Shown here in pieces: positions 6,463 to 11,129 of a DNA stretch of 11,129 bases. A program made the translations under genes and the position numbers. This DNA is from an uncultured Clostridia bacterium (GTDB lineage: Bacteria; Bacillota; Clostridia; Oscillospirales; Ruminococcaceae): the NCBI GenBank assembly GCA_937907305.1, contig CALERQ010000146.1, forward strand, positions 1 through 11,129, read 5' to 3'. Under the pieces are notes generated by a model that saw nothing but the letters and a program-made list of their open reading frames with translations, was not told the origin of the DNA and did not search any database. Numbering within the stretch: the first letter of the stretch is position 1; every line of letters begins with the position of its first letter.

Positions 6463-7662
6463 TTACCGGATGGCCGCCGCCAGCACTTCCAGTGCCTTCT
6501 TGTAGGGGGCATCCAGCTCGGCGTTGCCCAGGATATCGCCCCGGTTACCCTCGCTGGCCGCCAGCTCCACTTCATAGTCGGGGCCTACGCCTGTATCGCC
6601 AAAGGTCTTTTGCTTAGGACCGGTGTACTGCGCCGTGGTAACCTGGATGGCCGAACCGCCCGAAAGCTTGAAAATCTCGGTGATATCGCCGTTGCCGGCG
6701 GTGCGTGCGCCCACCACTTTGGCACGGCCAAAGTCCTGCAGCGCCATTACAAACAGCTCCGCGGTGCCACCGGTAGTCTCATCGGCCAGCACCACCAGGG
6801 GAACATCCCAGCTGCTCGCATCGGATTCCGCCACGGCGGTCAGGTTGCCGTCCTTATCGCGGGAATAAGCCACGGTACCGCTGGGCAGCAGCGGATCCAG
6901 CAGCCGGACCGCATAGGAGAGTTCATTGCTGGTAACGCCGCGCACATCCAGCAGAATGCCCTTTACTTCCTGTGCCTTCAGGGTATTCAGCTGAGCAATA
7001 AACTGGTCGGCCGTGGTGCCGCTCCACTCGGTAAAACTGATATAGGCGGTATCATCGCTTACCATGGTCGTTTTTACCGTAGGTACTTCAATAGCGCGCA
7101 GGGTCAGCTCATAGTTGTTCTCCTGGCTATCCTGCTGGATGGTCAAAGTCACCTTGGTGCCGGCTTCGCCGCGCAGACGGCCCGCCATGCTTTCATTGTT
7201 ATTTTCGGTCACGCGGGTACCGTTCACATTGGTGATGAGCGCCCCCGCTTTAATGCCCGCCATCTGTGCCGGGGAATCAGGATAGACCTCCCGAACCAGC
7301 AGATAGCCGGAAGAATCCATCTCGGTCACCAGACCAACGCCTACATATTTGCCGCTGCCGGATTGGGTATAGGCCTCATATTCCGCGGCGGTAAAGTAGC
7401 GGGCGTTGCTGTCCTCCAAGCCATCGATATATCCACGGGCAATGGCCTCCTGCAGCTCCTCCTCATTGATGGAGCCATAGTAGTTTTCCCGCACATACAG
7501 GTCTACCTCATGCAGGGAGCTATACATCTTTTCCCGCTCGGTGATGCCCGTCATCTTTACATTAAACAGGTTCATCGAGTAGATCATGGTAAGGGAAAAG
7601 GCCACAGCCGCCACGATGGCCATATAGGCGATGGCCGCGCCAAGTGAAATTTTCTTATTCAT
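6463..7662 (-). CDS. Membrane-anchored PDZ/S41 family protein with degenerate catalytic dyad (probable pseudo-protease)
   Basis: The 399-aa protein has the layout of carboxy-terminal processing proteases (CtpA/CtpB). It has an N-terminal membrane anchor (about 7-29), a helical segment (about 42-100), a PDZ domain (about 104-190, with YVGVGLV and SPAQMAGIKAGALITNVNG), an S41 core (about 195-365) and the GVGPDYEV tail motif. The active site is altered. In the segment normally like NENSASASEIFAGALQDYG the sequence is DETTGGTAELFVMALQDFG, putting G299 where the Ser is. The Lys of the FGKG motif is N324 in TAGNG. The NPGG loop of the family is replaced (VRGVTSNEL, about 240-248). The fold is otherwise intact. 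It is last in the ftsE-ftsX-M23 operon; B. subtilis ctpB also lies beside ftsEX. A non-enzymatic scaffold role for PDZ binding in the wall or septum is inferred. Confidence 0.87.
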   Translation of the reverse strand: MNKKISLGAAIAYMAIVAAVAFSLTMIYSMNLFNVKMTGITEREKMYSSLHEVDLYVRENYYGSINEEELQEAIARGYIDGLEDSNARYFTAAEYEAYTQSGSGKYVGVGLVTEMDSSGYLLVREVYPDSPAQMAGIKAGALITNVNGTRVTENNNESMAGRLRGEAGTKVTLTIQQDSQENNYELTLRAIEVPTVKTTMVSDDTAYISFTEWSGTTADQFIAQLNTLKAQEVKGILLDVRGVTSNELSYAVRLLDPLLPSGTVAYSRDKDGNLTAVAESDASSWDVPLVVLADETTGGTAELFVMALQDFGRAKVVGARTAGNGDITEIFKLSGGSAIQVTTAQYTGPKQKTFGDTGVGPDYEVELAASEGNRGDILGNAELDAPYKKALEVLAAAIR

Positions 7663-7721
7663 GCTGTTTTATGCTCCTGTTGTAACGCCGCTTACCTGCA
7701 CACGGTGCCAGCACAGTGCCA

Positions 7722-8888
7722 TTACAGATAATTGAGCGGATTGGTATGCGCGCCGTTGCGGCGGATCTCGAAGTGGAGATGATAGCCGGTGGACCAGCCG
7801 GTGGTGCCCACATAGGCAATGGTCTGACCCTTGGTCACGGTATCTCCCACACTTACCGGAATGGAGGTGCAGTGGGCATACAGGGTGGAGAAGCCGCCGC
7901 CATGATCCACAATGAGATAATTGCCGTAGCCCCAGGCACGGCCGTAGCCGGCGCCGGTGCGCACATAAATGACCGTACCGGAAGCGGAAGCCCGGATGGG
8001 GGTATTAGCCGGGGCGGGGAAATCCACACCGGTATGGTAATCGGTGTTATTAAACCGCCAGCCGTAGTAGCTGCTGATGTAAGTATAGCCCTTTACCGGG
8101 TAGATAAATCCGGTGGTGCTGTAATCCACCTGGCTGCCGCTGCCCGCACTGGCCGCGTAGATGGCATCAATATCGGCCTGTATCTGCTTCATCTCTTTTT
8201 GGATGGCAGCCTGATCGGCAAGATATTCCTGCTCCATCTTTTTGATATCCTGCAGGGTGCTTTCCACTTCGGTCTTTTGGCTGGTAAGGCTGGCCTTTTT
8301 GCTTTCCGCCGTCACCTTGGTATCCGCCAGATCCTCTTTTTCCTCCTGCATCTGCTGCTGCAGCGTCCGCAGCTCGGTGATGTTATCCGCGAGAGTTTGC
8401 AGCAGGGCGCTGTCGTGCTCCGAAATGCGGCTGAGGTACTTGCCGTAGCTGAGGTAGCTGCCCAGGCTATCCACGCCAAAGACCATGCCCAGCATACTGG
8501 TGCCCACGCTGGTCTTGTAGATAGAGCGGATACGCTTCATAAAAAGGTCCTGCTGCTCCAGCACCTCGGCGCTCAGCTCGTTAATGCGCTCTTCTTTATC
8601 CGCGATATCATTCTGCAGGTAATTGATCTTGTTATCCAGCAGAGTGATCTGCTTTTGGGTATTGGTAATTTGGCTGTTCAGGTTATTGCGGATGGCCTCC
8701 TGCTTTTCCTTTTCGGTCTTGGTCTGGTTCAGCTTATCCTTGAGCGCCTGCTGCTGTTTTTCCAGCTCACTGTACTGGCCGTTCAGGTGGTCCAGGGTGC
8801 TATCCGCATAGGCGGTAATGGGCGCGGAAACCATCAGCACCGCGGCGCACATCACCGCCGCCAGGATCCGCTTGCTGCATCTCTTCAT
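7722..8888 (-). CDS. Secreted coiled-coil M23 peptidoglycan endopeptidase (FtsEX client, EnvC/PcsB/CwlO-like)
   Basis: This 388-aa exported protein probably cuts peptide cross-links in peptidoglycan. It has a signal peptide cleaved near AYA-DS (residue 28), a long two-part coiled coil (about 30-125 and 155-243), and a central segment GMVFGVDSLGSYLSYGKYLSRI. In EnvC, PcsB and CwlO the corresponding region forms the FtsX-responsive hairpin. The C-terminal LytM/M23 domain (about 262-388) has every zinc and catalytic ligand: H285 and D289 (HTGVD), H339 (YAH), and H370 with H372 (HLH). Unlike E. coli EnvC it should therefore be an enzyme itself. It lies 129 bp after ftsX and 59 bp before the S41 gene. 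An AAGG ribosome site precedes the ATG. An exact TTGACA (complement of 8938-8943) hints at an internal promoter, but the -10 is poor. Confidence 0.92.
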   Translation of the reverse strand: MKRCSKRILAAVMCAAVLMVSAPITAYADSTLDHLNGQYSELEKQQQALKDKLNQTKTEKEKQEAIRNNLNSQITNTQKQITLLDNKINYLQNDIADKEERINELSAEVLEQQDLFMKRIRSIYKTSVGTSMLGMVFGVDSLGSYLSYGKYLSRISEHDSALLQTLADNITELRTLQQQMQEEKEDLADTKVTAESKKASLTSQKTEVESTLQDIKKMEQEYLADQAAIQKEMKQIQADIDAIYAASAGSGSQVDYSTTGFIYPVKGYTYISSYYGWRFNNTDYHTGVDFPAPANTPIRASASGTVIYVRTGAGYGRAWGYGNYLIVDHGGGFSTLYAHCTSIPVSVGDTVTKGQTIAYVGTTGWSTGYHLHFEIRRNGAHTNPLNYL

Positions 8889-9017
8889 GGTATTTGCCTT
8901 GTCCTTTCCGTTTGCACATTTATTGTGGATTTTCTTCTGTCAAACTTCAGGCTGTTGTCTTATCAGAACAGGAAGCCCTCCTCTATATAGTGCATATAAA
9001 GAGGGAATTTTCCTGCA

Positions 9018-9929
9018 TCATACTTTGAGATATTTGCCGACGAAGATGAAGCTGCCCACCATACCGAACAGCACCCCCGCCGCTACAAAGCCCAGCAGCA
9101 TCTGCGGGGCGATGGAAACAAAGGGAATGAGGCTCTGGTAGGCCAGCTGCAGCCATCCACTGGCCGATTGGCCTACCCACTGGTACAGGAAGTGGGTGCC
9201 CACCCACAAAAGCCCAAAGGCGATGAGGGCGGAAATGAGGCCGATAACCATGCCCTCCACCAGGAAGGGGAAGCGGATAAAGGCATTGGTAGCGCCGACA
9301 TACTTCATAATATTGATCTCCCGGCGACGGGTGAAGATCGTCACCCGGACGGTATTGGCAATGATAATGATGGAAACGACCATCAAAATAGCGACAATGG
9401 TAAGCCCCGCCACATGGATAGCGGTCTTGATGCCCACCAGGGTCGTGGCCACCTCATTGCTGGATTCCACACTTTCCACCCCGGAAAGACCCTCCAGCGT
9501 CTTGACGGTCTCCGGCAGGTTTTCCAGGCTGTTTACCTTCAGCCGGAAGGAAGCCGGCAGCGGGTTTTCATCCGCGTATTGCTCAAAGCCCTCCAGAAAG
9601 CTCTGGCTGCCCAAAGTATCGCTCAGCTCCTTCAGGGCATCCTCCTTGCTGATGTACTGCTTGGAGGCGATATTGGGCAGGGCATCTATCTGCTCCTTCA
9701 GCACCTCGATGCCGGTGCTGCCCAAATCGTCATCGATCCAGACCACAACCTCATTGAAGCTTTCCACATAGCCCATCAGGGAATTGATATTGAGGGAAAG
9801 CAGCAGCGCCCCGCCGATGAGCACCATGCAGGCGATGAGCACGCCGATGGAAGCCACCGACATCTGCCGGTTGGCACGGATATTGCGCAGGCCCTCCTTG
9901 ACCAGATAGCCAAACGAATTCTTAAACAT
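9018..9929 (-). CDS. ftsX: Cell division ABC transporter permease-like protein FtsX
   Basis: FtsX is the membrane half of FtsEX, which transmits ATP-driven movement to cell-wall hydrolases outside. The 303-aa protein has the family topology: a cytoplasmic N-terminus, membrane segment 1 (about 23-45), an extracytoplasmic domain (about 46-168), then three membrane segments (about 172-195, 220-245, 275-298). The cytoplasmic loop after segment 2 has FTRRREINIMKYVGAT, the conserved coupling region that contacts FtsE. The start is ATG 9929, not the earlier GTG 9938, because GGGAGGTG lies at the right distance from ATG 9929. This start overlaps the ftsE stop by 8 bases (ATGTTTAA), implying translational coupling. 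The large extracytoplasmic loop should contact the M23 protein encoded next. Confidence 0.95.
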   Translation of the reverse strand: MFKNSFGYLVKEGLRNIRANRQMSVASIGVLIACMVLIGGALLLSLNINSLMGYVESFNEVVVWIDDDLGSTGIEVLKEQIDALPNIASKQYISKEDALKELSDTLGSQSFLEGFEQYADENPLPASFRLKVNSLENLPETVKTLEGLSGVESVESSNEVATTLVGIKTAIHVAGLTIVAILMVVSIIIIANTVRVTIFTRRREINIMKYVGATNAFIRFPFLVEGMVIGLISALIAFGLLWVGTHFLYQWVGQSASGWLQLAYQSLIPFVSIAPQMLLGFVAAGVLFGMVGSFIFVGKYLKV

Positions 9930-10608
9930 GGGAAGCACCTCCCTGGTCCCGGATAATGCGTCCCTTTTCCAGTGTCACGGTACGGTGGTGGAAGCGGTTC
10001 ACCAGCTCATGCTCATGCGTCACCATGAGGATGGTGGTGCCGGTCTTATTGATCTCGTCCAGAAGCTCCACGATCTCGTAGGAAAGCTCCGGATCAATAT
10101 TGCCGGTCGGCTCATCGGCAATGAGCAGGTCTGGGTTATTCACCAGCGCGCGGGCCAAAGCCACACGCTGCTGCTCGCCGCCGGAGAGCTCCGGCGGATA
10201 GTGCTTGTACTTATCATCCAGCCCCAGCAGATTAAGGATATAAGGCACCCGCCGGCGGATAAACCGCCGCGGCACACCGGTCACCTGCAGGGCAAATGCC
10301 ACATTATCAAAGACTGTCATGGTGGGAATGAGCCGAAAATCCTGGAACACCACACCGATGGTGCGGCGGAAGTAGGGGATCTCCCGCTGCTTCATGTGGA
10401 TGAGGTCCCGGCCGTTTACCGTCACCTCGCCCTTGGTGGGCACTTCCTCCCGCAGCAGCGTTTTGATGAGGGTGCTTTTGCCGGCACCGGAATGCCCTAC
10501 TACAAAGACGAATTCGCCTTTTTCGATATGTAGATCCACCCCATCCAACGCGCATACGCCGTTGGGGTAGGTCTTGGTTACTCCTTGCAGATCAATCAAG
10601 GGATTCAC
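9922..10608 (-). CDS. ftsE: Cell division ATP-binding protein FtsE
   Basis: FtsE is the ATPase of FtsEX. The 228-aa frame has a full set of ABC motifs: Walker A GHSGAGKST (38-46), Q-loop Q89, signature LSGGEQQRVA (141-150), Walker B LLIADEP (161-167) and H-loop H198. Length and the opening LIDLQGVTKTYPNGV fit FtsE well. The nominal start is GTG 10608, but TTG 10599 (giving MIDLQGV, the usual FtsE opening) is better placed: AAGGCGGTG lies six bases upstream of it. The gene overlaps ftsX by 8 bases and follows the regulator gene by about 55 bp. Confidence 0.96.
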   Translation of the reverse strand: MNPLIDLQGVTKTYPNGVCALDGVDLHIEKGEFVFVVGHSGAGKSTLIKTLLREEVPTKGEVTVNGRDLIHMKQREIPYFRRTIGVVFQDFRLIPTMTVFDNVAFALQVTGVPRRFIRRRVPYILNLLGLDDKYKHYPPELSGGEQQRVALARALVNNPDLLIADEPTGNIDPELSYEIVELLDEINKTGTTILMVTHEHELVNRFHHRTVTLEKGRIIRDQGGASHV

Positions 10609-10663
10609 CGCCTTGCTATATAGGATATTGGGTCAGCCCTTAAATGACATCAAAGCTGTCTTT

Positions 10664-11129
10664 TTAGTACTTCACAGGGTTTGCGGTCAGGTACTTCTTC
10701 ACCATCAGCGCCACCTTAAAGATGATAGCGTGGTCAAACTCCCGCAGATCGAGGCCGGTCAGCTTCTTGATCTTCTCCAGGCGATACACCAGGGTATTGC
10801 GGTGAACAAACAGCTTACGGCTGGTCTCGGAAACATTCAGGTTGTTCTCAAAGAACTTCTGGATGGTGAAAAGGGTCTCGTGGTCCAGACTTTCGATGGA
10901 GCCTTTCTTAAAGACCTCGCGCAGGTACTGCTCACACAGGGTGGTAGGCAGCTGATAAATGATGCGCGCAATGCCCAGGTTATCGTAGCTGACAATGAGG
11001 CGCTCGGTATCGAATACCTTGCCCACCTCCAGCGCGGCCTGCGCCTCACGGAAGGACCGGGCCAGGTCCTTGATGCCGGCGATGACGCTGCCGATGCCGA
11101 CCTGCGCCTTTGTATAGAACTCGCCGCCC
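10664..11129 (-). CDS. CdaR/PucR-type transcriptional regulator, C-terminal part (gene continues beyond the right edge)
   Basis: The last 154 codons run to the window edge; the frame is open to 11128, so the apparent starts inside are not the true start. The first part (GIGSVIAGIKDLARSFREAQ, then AALEVG) fits the end of the GGDEF-like middle domain of CdaR-type activators. The C-terminal part holds the PucR-family helix-turn-helix (about 97-123), NLNVSETSRKLFVHRNTLVY followed by RLEKIKKLTG, the most conserved feature of the family. The signal it senses is unknown because the sensor region is outside the window. It lies upstream of ftsE on the same strand, so it may be co-transcribed with the division genes or control them; that is inference. 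Confidence 0.9.
   Translation of the reverse strand, partial: GGEFYTKAQVGIGSVIAGIKDLARSFREAQAALEVGKVFDTERLIVSYDNLGIARIIYQLPTTLCEQYLREVFKKGSIESLDHETLFTIQKFFENNLNVSETSRKLFVHRNTLVYRLEKIKKLTGLDLREFDHAIIFKVALMVKKYLTANPVKY

Noticed and set aside
6610..7647. 345-codon plus-strand frame
   Set aside because: Antisense shadow of the S41 gene, which has clear PDZ and S41 motifs on the other strand.
7716..8990. 424-codon plus-strand frame
   Set aside because: Antisense shadow of the M23 peptidase gene; rich in Gly, Ala, Leu and His from reading a G+C-rich gene backwards, with no recognisable motif.
9168..9956. 262-codon plus-strand frame, and a similar 201-codon frame opposite ftsE
   Set aside because: Antisense of ftsX and ftsE; His- and Gln-rich low-information sequence.
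1..11129. tRNA, rRNA, CRISPR array or riboswitch
   Set aside because: I saw no cloverleaf, no regularly spaced repeats and no known aptamer pattern.

Overview
The window looks like a chromosomal segment from a Gram-positive gut Clostridia, probably Oscillospiraceae/Ruminococcaceae (Faecalibacterium/Gemmiger-like). This is inferred from G+C-rich housekeeping genes, strong AGGAGG-type ribosome sites, a Firmicutes-type parS site, an ftsE-ftsX-M23 peptidase-S41 gene order, and a TndX/TnpX-type large serine recombinase remnant. No marker gene fixes the genus.

Host left part (1-1248, all minus strand). The 5' part of greA runs off the left edge behind a perfect consensus sigma-A promoter. Upstream of greA is an unrecognised 268-codon gene. 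Behind that gene lies a non-coding stretch holding a near-perfect parS palindrome (1196-1211).

Inserted element (about 1249-6425). The insert carries the C-terminal 330 codons of a large serine recombinase whose catalytic domain is missing. It also carries a divergent pair of A+T-rich genes: a probable restriction endonuclease (minus strand) and an 879-aa N6-adenine DNA methyltransferase (plus strand, ending in a good terminator). The insert is bounded by inverted 21-22 bp repeats, TCATAGGGA-n5/6-GTGAACC, reading inward from each end. Just outside them lie the two arms of another hairpin (ACCGGC..CTCCG and its complement, followed on the minus strand by TATTTTT). This hairpin looks like the terminator of the host fts operon, split by the insertion. 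The nested dyads are what a large serine recombinase leaves when it joins a dyad-symmetric attP to a dyad-symmetric attB. With its recombinase decapitated, the element is probably immobile.

Host right part (6426-11129, minus strand). In transcription order this holds the C-terminal part of a CdaR/PucR-type regulator, ftsE, ftsX, a secreted coiled-coil M23 endopeptidase with intact zinc ligands, and a membrane-anchored PDZ/S41 protein. FtsEX is an ABC-type transmembrane switch that controls peptidoglycan hydrolases in Firmicutes, so the M23 protein is its likely client. The S41 protein has Gly and Asn where the catalytic Ser and Lys should be, so it is probably a pseudo-protease.

The most rewarding points are the split terminator with reconstructed att sites, the catalytically dead S41 protein in a cell-wall operon, the parS site next to the insertion, and the restriction-modification pair whose nuclease reading frame ends exactly where the recombinase remnant begins.
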